Source of the DNA: Bacteroidota bacterium
GTDB lineage: Bacteria; Bacteroidota; Bacteroidia; NS11-12g; UBA9320
Direction: 5' to 3'
Assembly: GCA_013359235.1 (NCBI GenBank)
Contig: JABWCE010000011.1
Coordinates: 1 to 64,000 of the forward strand
Length of the DNA stretch: 64,000 nucleotides
The position numbers were made by a program, and so were the translations under genes. The notes under the pieces are model-generated. The model had not been told where the DNA came from, did no database searches, and worked only from the letters and a program-made list of their open reading frames with translations. Shown here piece by piece: positions 27,424 through 36,761 of the stretch; positions within the stretch are counted from its first letter, which is position 1, and each line of letters begins with the position of its first letter.

Positions 27424-28497
27424 TTGAACACTTTCGGAAATCTACTCAAAATTACATCTTTTGGCGAATCGCATGGCAAAGCGATAGGCGTAGTAATTGA
27501 TGGGGTCCCCGCAGGTTTAAAGATTGATGAAGGTTTTATTTTTGAAGAATTAACAAAGAGAAAACCAGGTCAAAGCAAGATTACAACTCAAAGAAATGAG
27601 GCTGATGAACCCATTATTGTTTCAGGTGTTTTTGAAAACAAAACCATTGGGGCTCCAATTACAATTTTAATATCAAACAACGACAGCAAAACCAAAGACT
27701 ATAAAAGTATAAAAGATATTTACAGACCATCACATGCAGATTTTACATATCAGAAAAAATATGAAATAAGAGATTACAGAGGCGGAGGTCGTTCATCGGC
27801 ACGTATTACAGCCGGTTGGGTAGCAGCAGGTGCCATTGCAAAACTTTTTTTAAAAAATTTTAATATTGAAGTAAAAGCATATACCAAACAAGTTTACAAT
27901 ATTGTATTAAAAACTCCTTACACGCAGTTAAATCTGAGTGTTTCAGACAAAAATAACATTAAATGCCCTGACGAAAAAATTGCAAATGAAATGGAAAATG
28001 CAATAGAAGAAGCAAGAAAAAATGGCGACAGTTTAGGAGGTATTATTTCGTGTATTGTTGAAAATTGTCCTGCAGGACTTGGCGAACCTGTTTTTGATAA
28101 ATTGAATGCTCAAATTGCAAAGGCTGTTTTTAGCATTAATGCTGTAAAAGCTATACAATTTGGTGATGGATTTAATATTGTAAATTTTAAAGGCTCGCAA
28201 ATTAATGATGAATTTATTATGAAAAATAACAAAATAAGAACTTTGAGTAACCATTCGGGAGGCATACAAGGTGGCATTAGCAATGGCGAAACAATATATT
28301 TTGAAACCGCTTTCAAACCGGTATCAACCATATTTAAACCACAAAAAACCTTGAAAACCAACAATGAAACAGTTATTTTCAAACCTGAAGGAAGGCATGA
28401 CCCTTGTGTTTTGCCACGTGCAGTACCTATTGTAGAAGCAATGACAGCCTTAGTAATTGCAGATTTTGTTTTATTGAGTAAAACTAATAAAATGTAG
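27424..28497 (+). CDS. aroC: Chorismate synthase
   Basis: 357 residues; it makes chorismate from EPSP using reduced FMN. TTG at 27424 is supported strongly because the sequence right after it, NTFGNLLKITSFGESHGKA, is the standard N-terminus of the family. Further signatures are DYRGGGRSSARITAGWVAAG and EGRHDPCVLPRAVPIVEAM near the end. The length is normal. It is third in the aroBAC run, giving three consecutive genes without ATG starts. Confidence 0.95.
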   Translation: MNTFGNLLKITSFGESHGKAIGVVIDGVPAGLKIDEGFIFEELTKRKPGQSKITTQRNEADEPIIVSGVFENKTIGAPITILISNNDSKTKDYKSIKDIYRPSHADFTYQKKYEIRDYRGGGRSSARITAGWVAAGAIAKLFLKNFNIEVKAYTKQVYNIVLKTPYTQLNLSVSDKNNIKCPDEKIANEMENAIEEARKNGDSLGGIISCIVENCPAGLGEPVFDKLNAQIAKAVFSINAVKAIQFGDGFNIVNFKGSQINDEFIMKNNKIRTLSNHSGGIQGGISNGETIYFETAFKPVSTIFKPQKTLKTNNETVIFKPEGRHDPCVLPRAVPIVEAMTALVIADFVLLSKTNKM

Positions 28498-28543
28498 AAA
28501 ACAAATTTTGACAATAACAATTAAATGATGTTGGTTTGAAAAC

Positions 28544-29230
28544 ATGTTCGATTCTCAACCTATTATAGAATTACAAAAAGCTTTTATTTATCAGGGTAAA
28601 AATTTAATCCTTCAAAATGTAGATTTAAGTGTATCAAAAGGAGAACTCGTATATCTTGTAGGCAAGACAGGCAGCGGCAAAAGCAGCCTTCTTAAAACAC
28701 TTTATTGTGATGTGCCTTTAAAAGTAGGCTCGGGAAAAGTTGCAGGATATAATTTGAATACCATTAAAAGAAAAGATATTGCATATTTCAGGCGAAAACT
28801 TGGGATAGTATTTCAAGATTTTAATCTTTTGAGCGATAGAAATGTTTATTATAATTTGTGGTTTGTTTTAGAATCTACAGGATGGAAAAACACATCACAA
28901 ATGGACTCAAGAATTAAAGAAGTATTAAACCTAGTAAACCTTGGCAGCAAAGGGTTTAAGATGATTTATGAACTTTCGGGGGGCGAGCAACAAAGACTTG
29001 TAATAGCACGTGCAATACTAAACAAACCCGAAGTAATACTTGCCGATGAACCTACCGGTAATTTAGACCCCGAAGTGACTGATGATATTATGCACCTGCT
29101 GAGAAATATTTGCGATTTAGGAACAGCCGTACTTATAGCTACACACGATTATAGAATTATAAACAAATTTCCGGGAAAAATTTTCAGATGTGAAAATGGT
29201 TTTATCGAGGAAGTGAGGTATGTTGGATAA
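28544..29230 (+). CDS. ftsE: FtsE-type cell division ABC transporter ATP-binding protein
   Basis: 228 residues, a single ABC ATPase. Walker A is GKTGSGKSS, the Q-loop is GIVFQDFNLLSDRNVYYN, the signature is LSGGEQQRL and Walker B is VILADEPTGNLDP, with the switch histidine in IATHDYRI. With FtsX it would act at the division site to control peptidoglycan hydrolases. No ftsX-like permease is adjacent, which is why the symbol is given with caution; other MacB/LolD-like ATPases look similar. It ends 10 bp from the convergent transketolase gene. Confidence 0.82.
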   Translation: MFDSQPIIELQKAFIYQGKNLILQNVDLSVSKGELVYLVGKTGSGKSSLLKTLYCDVPLKVGSGKVAGYNLNTIKRKDIAYFRRKLGIVFQDFNLLSDRNVYYNLWFVLESTGWKNTSQMDSRIKEVLNLVNLGSKGFKMIYELSGGEQQRLVIARAILNKPEVILADEPTGNLDPEVTDDIMHLLRNICDLGTAVLIATHDYRIINKFPGKIFRCENGFIEEVRYVG

Positions 29231-29240
29231 TGGAAAAAAA

Positions 29241-30194
29241 TTATTTTCTTTTAAGTACTTTTTCTACGGCTCTTACAATATCAGAAGTATCAAGTCCATA
29301 TTTTACAAGTAATTCGTCAGGGGTTCCACTTTCGCCAAATTTATCATTTACTGCAACCATTTCAACCGGTTTTGGATTATTTAATGCTAAAAGCTGGCAA
29401 ATACTATCGCCCAACCCTCCATTCATAAGGTGTTCTTCGGCTGTAACAACACAACCTGTTTTTGCTGCTGATTTTAAAACCGCAACTGTGTCTAATGGTT
29501 TTATTGTATGAATATTTATAATATCAGCTTCAATACCCATATCAGCTAAAATTTCGCCGGCTTTTATAGCTTTCCAAACCAAATGACCGGTACAAAAAAT
29601 AGAGACATCATTCCCTTCGTTAATATGCCAAACCTTACCTATTTCAAATTTCTGTTCTGGTGAAGTAAAAACAGGCCATTTTGGTCTGCCAAACCTTAAA
29701 TATACAGGTCCATAATGTTCGGCAATTGCTATTGTTGCAGCTTTGGTTTGGTTATAATCACAAGTATTTATAACAACCATTCCAGGCAGCATTTTCATTA
29801 ATCCAATATCTTCTAGAATTTGATGAGTGGCTCCATCTTCGCCCAAAGTAACTCCTGCATGTGAAGCACATATTTTTACATTTTTTCCTGAGTAAGCTAC
29901 AGACTGCCTTATTTGGTCGTAAACCCTACCGGTACTGAAATTAGCAAAAGTACCTGTATATGGTATTTTACCACCTGTGGCAAGCCCCGCTGCCATGCCT
30001 ATCATATTGGCTTCGGCTATACCTGCTTGAAAAAATCTCTCAGGAAATTCTCTTTTAAATGCATCCATTTTGAGCGATCCTGTAAGATCTGCACACAATG
30101 CTACAACATCATTATTTTTTTTACCGAGTTCGAGTAATCCTGCCCCGAAACCTGAACGGGTGTCTTTTTGATCGAGTATTTCTATTTTTACCAT
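29241..30194 (-). CDS. Transketolase, C-terminal subunit
   Basis: 317 residues covering the pyrimidine-binding and C-terminal domains of transketolase. It begins with DTRSGFGAGLLELGKKN. It contains the Glu-bearing FFQAGIAEANMIGMAAGLA, the loop SHAGVTLGEDGATHQILEDI and the final domain (TAEEHLMNGGLGDSICQLLA). It transfers two-carbon units in the non-oxidative pentose phosphate pathway and needs the N-terminal subunit encoded at 31687-32559. It lies 9 bp after the VWA gene on the same strand, so the three genes form one likely operon. Confidence 0.93.
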   Translation of the reverse strand: MVKIEILDQKDTRSGFGAGLLELGKKNNDVVALCADLTGSLKMDAFKREFPERFFQAGIAEANMIGMAAGLATGGKIPYTGTFANFSTGRVYDQIRQSVAYSGKNVKICASHAGVTLGEDGATHQILEDIGLMKMLPGMVVINTCDYNQTKAATIAIAEHYGPVYLRFGRPKWPVFTSPEQKFEIGKVWHINEGNDVSIFCTGHLVWKAIKAGEILADMGIEADIINIHTIKPLDTVAVLKSAAKTGCVVTAEEHLMNGGLGDSICQLLALNNPKPVEMVAVNDKFGESGTPDELLVKYGLDTSDIVRAVEKVLKRK

Positions 30195-30203
30195 TTATTT
30201 TTT

Positions 30204-31589
30204 CTACAATACATTTAGGTTGTAAACCTGACCTGATTTTATTTCAAAATCAACCCTTTTGGTTGATACAATTCGCTTATCAATATTTGCTCTGCAAATT
30301 AATTTATAATGCCCTGGCTGCAAAACAATAATTTGCGAACCGCTACCATTTGCAATATTTATTACCCATTCCAATCTATTGTTTTTCATTCGGTAAATTG
30401 CACCTACAACCCCTAAGCGTGAGTAAAAATTAAGTTTGCCCGGTTGCGGTATTGATACATAAGTAATTTTACTTTGACCAATTATTATATTTTTTTCATT
30501 AATTTTTGGTGTACTCAATATTTCAATATCATAATTACCTACAATATATTTTTGAGTTGTATTAAAATCCTGAACATTTACCAGTTCGTTTGTACCTGCT
30601 TTTTTTACCAAACACTGCAATCTGTTGTAGTTTGTTACTCCTTCAACTTTTAAATTTAAACTGCCTTGTGGCGCATCAATAGCTACAATATTGTGCCTTC
30701 CTGCTGCAATTTCAACTTTTGTTTTTTTTACCGGTGGCAAAGTGTGAACCTCAATATCGTACAAATTTACAGGGTCAATGCTTATTGTATCGGGTATCCC
30801 ACGGTCGTTTAGTGTATGAATAAAATTTTCAATTATTTTTCCGGTTTTGCTGTCGTAAAAACTCATGTTTACATCAGTTTCAAAGGGTCTTCCGTTTTGG
30901 TCGAGCAAATTTACCTGAAGTGTAGTATTATTGAGAGCTTGTGTCACCACTATTCTCAATACATCGCTAAAATCGGCTTCGGTATTTGCTTCAAAAAATC
31001 TTCCAACACAATCAAATTGCTTGGCAAAGTTTTCATCGGCTCCTACTCCAATAATAAAAGGTTTTAAAATAACTCCTTTTTTTTGCAATGCTTCTGATAC
31101 TGCACATGGGTCGCCATCACATTCTTCTAATCCGTCTGTTATAAGTATAATAATATTTCTGCTTCGGTTGTCCTGTGGAAAATCATAGGCTGCTTCTTGC
31201 AACGAATATGCTATTAGAGTAGTTCCCAAGGGTTTTAAAGTTTGCAATTTATTTAGAATTGCATCGTGATTTGTACGGCTAAATGGTACTTCGAGCCTTG
31301 TATCACGACAATTTCTTTTATCTTTTGTTGTGGTATGTCCGTAAATTCTGAGTGCAATTTCGAGATTTGGCTGGTTGCGAAGGCTGTCAACCATTTTTGA
31401 TAACAGTCTTTTGGCAACGCCCATTCTTATGTCGTTGCCCATGCTTGCATACATACTTCCACTTGCATCAAGCAAAAATAAAATTCTGGTTTTATTTGGT
31501 TGTTGTGCTATTGAATTAAAATAAGCAGTAAGAACAATTATCAGTGATAATAATACTTTTGAATTTTTCAATAAAGATATTTTTAACAT
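30204..31589 (-). CDS. Exported VWA-domain protein between two transketolase halves
   Basis: About 461 residues. ATG at 31589 begins a signal peptide (MLKISLLKNSKVLLSLIIVL), cut near IAQ; an in-frame TTG at 31592 is ignored. A von Willebrand A domain follows, with an intact MIDAS start (LFLLDASGSMYASMG), a conserved Thr region (LGTTLIAYSLQEAA) and the ITDGLEECDGDP loop, whose two Cys may pair. The C-terminal part contains repeated carboxypeptidase-like or Ig-like strands (LNLKVEGVTNYNRLQ). It probably binds a protein partner through a metal in the periplasm or at the surface. Nothing ties it to sugar metabolism, and its position inside the transketolase operon is unexplained. Confidence 0.85.
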   Translation of the reverse strand: MLKISLLKNSKVLLSLIIVLTAYFNSIAQQPNKTRILFLLDASGSMYASMGNDIRMGVAKRLLSKMVDSLRNQPNLEIALRIYGHTTTKDKRNCRDTRLEVPFSRTNHDAILNKLQTLKPLGTTLIAYSLQEAAYDFPQDNRSRNIIILITDGLEECDGDPCAVSEALQKKGVILKPFIIGVGADENFAKQFDCVGRFFEANTEADFSDVLRIVVTQALNNTTLQVNLLDQNGRPFETDVNMSFYDSKTGKIIENFIHTLNDRGIPDTISIDPVNLYDIEVHTLPPVKKTKVEIAAGRHNIVAIDAPQGSLNLKVEGVTNYNRLQCLVKKAGTNELVNVQDFNTTQKYIVGNYDIEILSTPKINEKNIIIGQSKITYVSIPQPGKLNFYSRLGVVGAIYRMKNNRLEWVINIANGSGSQIIVLQPGHYKLICRANIDKRIVSTKRVDFEIKSGQVYNLNVL

Positions 31590-31686
31590 CAAAAAATTAA
31601 CGGTTACAAACGTTTTACAAATATCAAACCATTATATTTTACTAAACAATAAAGTTATCAAAGTATTGTCTTAAAATTTATATTAT

Positions 31687-32559
31687 TTAATAATCGCCAA
31701 TAGTTTCGGGCAATTGCTCTAATGCTTTTGCAAGTTGCTCGTTGCTTGGGGCTATACCATGCCATTCGTGTGTACCCGTCATAAAATCTACACCTGCTCC
31801 CATTTCGGTTTTCATATTTATCATTATTGGCTTGCCTTTGCCTGTATTGCTGAGTGCTAATTTCATATTCGCAAGAATGTCGTCCATGTTGTTGCCATTC
31901 ATTTCAAATGTTTGCCAGCCAAATGCTTCAAATTTGCTTTTGTAATCATTAATTCCCATTATTTCGCTTATACTGCCATCAATCTGTTGACGATTGAAAT
32001 CTACAACTGCTATCAAGTTATCAACTTTGTTGTGTGATGCAAACATAATAGCTTCCCAGTTTTGTCCCTCTTCAAGTTCGCCATCGCCCATCAAACAATA
32101 AACTATGTTTTTATCATTTTTCAATTTTTTACTCAATGCCATTCCTAAAGCTACCGAAAGACCTTGCCCTAACGAACCTGTTGCAATTCTTACACCTTCA
32201 AGATTGTAATGCGTTGCGGGATGTCCTTGCAATCGCGAATTTAACTTTCGAAAGGTTTTTAATTCGTTTAAACTGAAATGACCTGTTCGGGCAAGTACGC
32301 TGTAAAACAATGGCGATATATGTCCGTTTGACAGAATAAAAACATCCTCATCTTTACCATCAATTCTAAAGGGCGAAGATTTGTAGTTCATTATTTTAAA
32401 ATACATTGCAACCATAAAATCTGTACAACCTAATGACCCTCCGGGATGACCCGATTGTACAGCATGTACCATTCTAAGAATATCACGACGTACTTGAGTA
32501 GCAATTTGTATAAGTTGGGCAGAATTAAGATTTTTTTCCATGAACGATGCGAATTTCAT
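31687..32559 (-). CDS. Transketolase, N-terminal (thiamine diphosphate-binding) subunit
   Basis: 290 residues. The ThDP-binding motif is GDGELEEGQNW followed about 20 residues later by AVVDFN. Other segments are VQSGHPGGSLGCTDFMVAMY and ATGSLGQGLSVALGMALSKK. ATG at 32541 is an alternative start, six codons in. This half binds the diphosphate of the cofactor and pairs with the product at 29241-30194. A gap of about 97 bp, then the VWA gene, lies between the two halves. Confidence 0.93.
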   Translation of the reverse strand: MKFASFMEKNLNSAQLIQIATQVRRDILRMVHAVQSGHPGGSLGCTDFMVAMYFKIMNYKSSPFRIDGKDEDVFILSNGHISPLFYSVLARTGHFSLNELKTFRKLNSRLQGHPATHYNLEGVRIATGSLGQGLSVALGMALSKKLKNDKNIVYCLMGDGELEEGQNWEAIMFASHNKVDNLIAVVDFNRQQIDGSISEIMGINDYKSKFEAFGWQTFEMNGNNMDDILANMKLALSNTGKGKPIMINMKTEMGAGVDFMTGTHEWHGIAPSNEQLAKALEQLPETIGDY

Positions 32560-32719
32560 ATAAAATTTTTATGTTTTTTTTATTGTGGAAATATGGGGGA
32601 TATTAAGTTTTTTATAAGGCTTGAGTTGTTTTGTTTTTTGAATAAAAGTATCTAAAATCTAAGTTTAAAAAAATTAAGAACATTTTATAAAAATTAATTA
32701 TTTCTTTGATTTAAAATAA

Positions 32720-32727
32720 TATTTTTG
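32720..32727 (+). promoter_or_regulatory. Candidate -7 element before the corA leader
   Basis: TATTTTTG fits TAnnTTTG and would start a transcript near 32733. That leaves a leader of about 118 bases holding a short reading frame and alternative hairpins. No -33 element at standard spacing was seen. Confidence 0.4.
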
Positions 32728-32750
32728 CAGTCATTTTTTTAGAAAAAATA

Positions 32751-32792
32751 ATGGACGATTATTATCCGAAAAACTTAATAATTACTGAATAG
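32751..32792 (+). CDS. Possible 13-codon leader peptide upstream of corA
   Basis: ATG at 32751 opens a frame reading MDDYYPKNLIITE and then TAG. It lies between a candidate promoter and the transporter start. Its last codons (ACTGAA, 32784-32789) can pair with TTCAGT at 32817-32822, so translation could influence leader folding. It could also be a chance frame. Confidence 0.35.
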   Translation: MDDYYPKNLIITE

Positions 32793-32848
32793 TTCCGTCA
32801 GGTACTGCCGTTGCTGTTCAGTTTAAAAAAATAAAACAGAAAACGGTA
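32784..32848 (+). promoter_or_regulatory. Mutually exclusive hairpins in the corA leader
   Basis: Stem A pairs 32784-32789 with 32817-32822. Stem B pairs 32806-32812 with 32842-32848 and 32814-32818 with 32835-32839, ending two bases before the corA ATG at 32851. The stems share 32817-32818 and cannot both form fully. This is the geometry of an attenuator that hides or frees the start region. Confidence 0.4.
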
Positions 32849-32850
32849 TT

Positions 32851-33780
32851 ATGATTACTTTTTACAAAAACAGCAGCAATGGTTTAATAAAAACTGAAGT
32901 TCGCGAACCCAAAAGTTGGATTATGATTGAATGTCCGACTGAATCTGAAAAAAACTACTTGTTTAATGAACTTCAAATTCCACAGGCATTTTACAATGAT
33001 ATAGAAGATATTGACGAAAGACCTCGTATTGAAATTGAAGACGGCTGGTATCTTATAATAATTCGTACACCTTTTAAAACAGGAGATGAAAAACTTCCTT
33101 ATAACACTGCACCTTTAGGTTTGATATTTAAAGATGATATTTTTGTTTCTGTTTGTTTTCATAAAATTGAAGTTTTAGATGATTTTGTGGTTTATACCGA
33201 AAGAAAAAACATTAAAATAATTGATTCTTTTGATTTGGTTTTAAAATTACTTCTATCAACAAGCATCTGGTTTTTAAAACATTTAAAACAAATAAACCAA
33301 CTTATTAAACATGCCGAAAACAACCTTGAAAAATCTATCAGAAACGAAGATTTGCAAATATTACTACAAATTGAAAAATGCCTTGTATATTTTATAACAT
33401 CACTCAAAGGCAATGATATTTTGTTTCACAGACTAAAAAATATTAAAAATATCAACGAAACCTTTGATTCAGAATTAGTAGAAGATGTTCAAATTGAAAT
33501 AAGGCAGGCACAAGAAACAACAAATATTTACAGTGATATTCTAAGCGGTATGATGGATGCTTACGCCTCAGTAATTTCAAACAATTTGAATATTGTAATG
33601 AAGCGTCTTACTGCTATTTCTATTATACTTATGATACCTACACTTATAGCGAGTTTATACGGAATGAATGTGCCAAATAATCTTGAAAACAATATGTTGG
33701 GATTTTGGTATGTACTCATTGGTTGCTTGGGATTTTCTACAATTGGCGTTTTGCTTTTCAGAAAGAAAAACTTCTTCTGA
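32851..33780 (+). CDS. corA: CorA-family divalent cation transporter
   Basis: 309 residues. A large cytoplasmic N-terminal domain (1-245) ends in a long helical stalk (QIEIRQAQETTNIYSDILSG). Two membrane helices follow at about 250-270 and 280-300. The signature at the end of the first is YGMNVPNN, matching the family GMN motif at the pore entrance, with V where F is common. It should carry Mg2+ or a related metal such as Co2+ or Zn2+; the substrate cannot be chosen from sequence. The leader upstream looks regulatory. The gene is convergent with porX. Confidence 0.88.
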   Translation: MITFYKNSSNGLIKTEVREPKSWIMIECPTESEKNYLFNELQIPQAFYNDIEDIDERPRIEIEDGWYLIIIRTPFKTGDEKLPYNTAPLGLIFKDDIFVSVCFHKIEVLDDFVVYTERKNIKIIDSFDLVLKLLLSTSIWFLKHLKQINQLIKHAENNLEKSIRNEDLQILLQIEKCLVYFITSLKGNDILFHRLKNIKNINETFDSELVEDVQIEIRQAQETTNIYSDILSGMMDAYASVISNNLNIVMKRLTAISIILMIPTLIASLYGMNVPNNLENNMLGFWYVLIGCLGFSTIGVLLFRKKNFF

Positions 33781-33817
33781 GCTGTTTCTAATTAAAAAAT
33801 CAAAAAATAGTTTAAAT

Positions 33818-35371
33818 TTATTTTGATGCTAAAGTTATAAGCGGAACAAGCATTTCTTGTATTGAAATACCGCCATGTTGAAGTGTATTTTGATAATAAT
33901 TTGAGTAATGGTTTAAGTTATTAGGATAAACAAAATATCCATTTTCACGGGCAAATATAAAATTGCTGCTGAGGTGAATTTTTGGCAATCCGCCATCTTC
34001 GGGTTTTTGAATTTCGAACACTTCTTTTTTGTTGAATGATAAATTTTTACCGGTTTTGTATCTCAAATTTGTAGTAGTGTTTTTGTCGCCAATTACTTTT
34101 ATTGGTTCATCCACTTTTACCGAACCATGGTCGGTTGATATTACAATTCTACCGCCCTTTTCGGCAATTTTTTTCATAGCTTCAAAAAGTGGCGAATGTT
34201 CAAACCATGAGTATGTAACACTTCTGTAAGCACGCTCATCTTCGGCAAGTTCTCTCATTATTTTATAATCTGTACGGGCATGGCTAAGGGCATCAATAAA
34301 ATTATAAACAATTACATTCATGTCATTTTCCATAAGGTTAGGAATATTGTCAAGCATTTGCTTAGCCATATCAATATTTGTAATTTTTGTAAAACTTGTT
34401 TTTAGATTTTTTCTCAATCTCTGCATCAAATCACTAAAAAAATCGGCTTCAAAATTATTTTTTCCTCCCTCATCTTCATCATTGCTCCATTTGCCTTGAA
34501 ATCTTTTCTGAATATCAATAGGCATAAGCCCCGAAAAAATTGCATTTCGGCTGTATTGGGTTGTAGTTGGTAAAATAGATAAATACAATTCTTCCTTTTC
34601 TATTCTAAAATTTTCACTTAAAAGTGGAGCTATTGTTCTCCATTGGTCAAACCTTAAATTATCTATTAAGATAAAAAAGAATGGTATTCCTTCTTTGTAT
34701 TCCGGTAAAATTCCTCTTCTCATAAGCGTATGGCTCATTATTGGTGCATTCGCATTGTCGTAAGGCAAAAATTTTAAATAATTGCTTTCAACAAACTTGC
34801 AAAAACTACGGTTTGCATCTTGCAATTGAGTTCTAAAAATATCTTCCATACCGGTTTCTTTACTCTTGTCAAAGTTCATTTCCCAGTAAACAAGTTTTTT
34901 GTAAAGATTTTTCCATTCTTCAAAGCTTAAGCTATCATTTACAGCCATACCTATTTGCATAAATTCCTTTTGATAGTCGGAAGTGGTTTTGTCTTTTACA
35001 AGTTCTCTTTTATCTATTATTTTTTTTATACTCAACAAAACCTGATTAGGATTTAAAGGTTTTATAAGAAAATCATCAATTTTTGTACCTATTGCATCTT
35101 CCATTACACCTTCTTCTTCGCTTTTGGTAATCATTACCACCGGCAAATCGTTTTTTAATTCTTTTATAGTTTTTAGCACCTCAAGACCTGGAATTCCAGG
35201 CATATTTTCATCTAAAAACACCAAATCAAAATAGTTACTCTTCACCTCATCAAGTGCATCAAGTCCATTGTTTACGGTAGTAATGTTATAACCTTTATTT
35301 TCTAAAAAAATAATATGAGGCTTTAGTAGTTCTATTTCGTCATCAGCCCAAAGTATTCGTTCGTTTGCCAT
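33818..35371 (-). CDS. porX: PorX-type response regulator with PglZ domain
   Basis: 517 residues. The receiver domain (1-120) has the acidic pair in ILWADDEIELL, the phospho-acceptor Asp in LVFLDENMPG, a Thr/Ser switch (VVMITKSEEE) and the Lys in DDFLIKPLNP. It has no DNA-binding output domain. The rest is an alkaline-phosphatase-like PglZ domain, with IPFFFILIDNLRFDQWR, LPTTTQYSRNAIFSGLMP and VISTDHGSVKV containing likely metal ligands. PorX works with the PorY kinase to control the type IX secretion genes, which fits the several T9SS cargoes in this window. No porY or por structural gene is present here. Confidence 0.92.
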   Translation of the reverse strand: MANERILWADDEIELLKPHIIFLENKGYNITTVNNGLDALDEVKSNYFDLVFLDENMPGIPGLEVLKTIKELKNDLPVVMITKSEEEGVMEDAIGTKIDDFLIKPLNPNQVLLSIKKIIDKRELVKDKTTSDYQKEFMQIGMAVNDSLSFEEWKNLYKKLVYWEMNFDKSKETGMEDIFRTQLQDANRSFCKFVESNYLKFLPYDNANAPIMSHTLMRRGILPEYKEGIPFFFILIDNLRFDQWRTIAPLLSENFRIEKEELYLSILPTTTQYSRNAIFSGLMPIDIQKRFQGKWSNDEDEGGKNNFEADFFSDLMQRLRKNLKTSFTKITNIDMAKQMLDNIPNLMENDMNVIVYNFIDALSHARTDYKIMRELAEDERAYRSVTYSWFEHSPLFEAMKKIAEKGGRIVISTDHGSVKVDEPIKVIGDKNTTTNLRYKTGKNLSFNKKEVFEIQKPEDGGLPKIHLSSNFIFARENGYFVYPNNLNHYSNYYQNTLQHGGISIQEMLVPLITLASK

Positions 35372-35552
35372 TTTTTATTTAACTATTTTTAATAAAATTA
35401 TATTGTTTTGCTTTATACCGCAAAGTAACTTAAAATTTTTGCAATTTGATTTGTAGCCTGTCATTGTTTTTAATGATTTTATAGAAATTTAATTTTATTC
35501 GTATTTGATATTTTTTTTTAAATTTAATTTGCTGTTTACAATTTAAAAAAAG

Positions 35553-36761
35553 TTGAACAAACTCAAAATTATAAATGACCCGGTTTATGGTTTTATAACA
35601 ATACCATACGAAATTATTTTTGATTTAATTGAACATCAATTTTTTCAGCGTTTGAGAAGAATAAACCAACTGGGACTGGCACAACTTGTATATCCGGGTG
35701 CTATACATACAAGATTTAATCACGCTTTAGGGGCTTTAAATCTAATGATAAAAGCTCTAAATACACTTGAGCAAAAGGGAATTGAACTTACATCAGCCGA
35801 AAAAGAAGCAGCTTGTATAGCTATACTTCTGCACGATTTAGGACATAGCCCGTTTTCACATGTTTTAGAGAAAAACCTTATTCCGAGTATTCATCACGAA
35901 AAAATTTCGCTTGAGTTGATGAATATTTTGAACAAACAATACAATGGTAAATTATCACTTGCAATTGAAATTTTTAAAAACAGATATAAGAAAAAATTTT
36001 TACACCAACTTGTAAGTAGCCAACTTGATATGGACCGCCTTGATTATCTTACAAGAGATTCGTTTTATACAGGTGTAAGTGAGGGAATTGTAGGAATTGA
36101 CAGGATTATTAATATGTTGTCGGTTTATAAAAATGAACTTGTGGTAGAAGAAAAGGGCATTTACAGTATCGAAAAATTTATTGTTGCACGCCGTATAATG
36201 TATTGGCAGGTTTATTTGCATAAAACAACTATAGCTGCCGACCAAATACTTACAAACATTATAAAAAGAGTGAAATTTTTGCTAAAAAGCCGAATTAAGC
36301 TTGAAATTTCGGGCGACCTGAAATTTTTTATGACCCTAAATGAGAAAACAAAAATTAACGAAGATATACTTTTAAAATTTGTTAAAACTGATGATATTGA
36401 CTTGATGTACAACATAAAACAATGGCAAAATTCAAACGACTTTGTACTATCGTTTCTTTGCCGAGCTTTGGTAAACCGCCATCTTCCAAAAATTATAATT
36501 CAAAATAAATTGATTAAAAATGAAGAATTAGTAGAAAAAACTCAATTGCTTCAAAATAAATTTCCAGAATTAAAAATTTCGGAAATTGATTATTTAATAA
36601 ATACCGGAGTTGTAAAAAATGAGGCATATACCTTTAAGGGAACAATTAAAATACAATCAAAAAACGGCGAAATAAAAGAACTTACTAATGCTTCTGACAA
36701 TTATAATCTAACGGCTCTTTCCGAAAAAGTAACAAAATACTTTTTGTGTTATTTTCAATAA
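35553..36761 (+). CDS. HD-domain phosphohydrolase (dNTPase-like)
   Basis: 402 residues. A TTG start is supported by the conserved N-terminus (NKLKIINDPVYGFITIPYE). The metal-binding HD site is formed by TRFNHALGALNLM, the HDLGHSPFSHVLE motif and a later Asp in SSQLDMDRLDYLTRD. These match SAMHD1/dGTPase-like proteins that hydrolyse nucleotides; the true substrate is unknown. The C-terminal 150 residues are helical and less conserved. It lies just upstream of the nuo operon with a 142-bp gap, and divergent to porX. Confidence 0.85.
   Translation: MNKLKIINDPVYGFITIPYEIIFDLIEHQFFQRLRRINQLGLAQLVYPGAIHTRFNHALGALNLMIKALNTLEQKGIELTSAEKEAACIAILLHDLGHSPFSHVLEKNLIPSIHHEKISLELMNILNKQYNGKLSLAIEIFKNRYKKKFLHQLVSSQLDMDRLDYLTRDSFYTGVSEGIVGIDRIINMLSVYKNELVVEEKGIYSIEKFIVARRIMYWQVYLHKTTIAADQILTNIIKRVKFLLKSRIKLEISGDLKFFMTLNEKTKINEDILLKFVKTDDIDLMYNIKQWQNSNDFVLSFLCRALVNRHLPKIIIQNKLIKNEELVEKTQLLQNKFPELKISEIDYLINTGVVKNEAYTFKGTIKIQSKNGEIKELTNASDNYNLTALSEKVTKYFLCYFQ

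Noticed and set aside
29230-29511. 93-codon plus-strand frame beginning at the ftsE stop
   Set aside because: Antisense to the conserved C-terminus of transketolase; no family resemblance.
30204-31589. VWA gene as part of a known defence system
   Set aside because: It has a signal peptide and no AAA or phosphatase partner gene; the neighbours are transketolase subunits.
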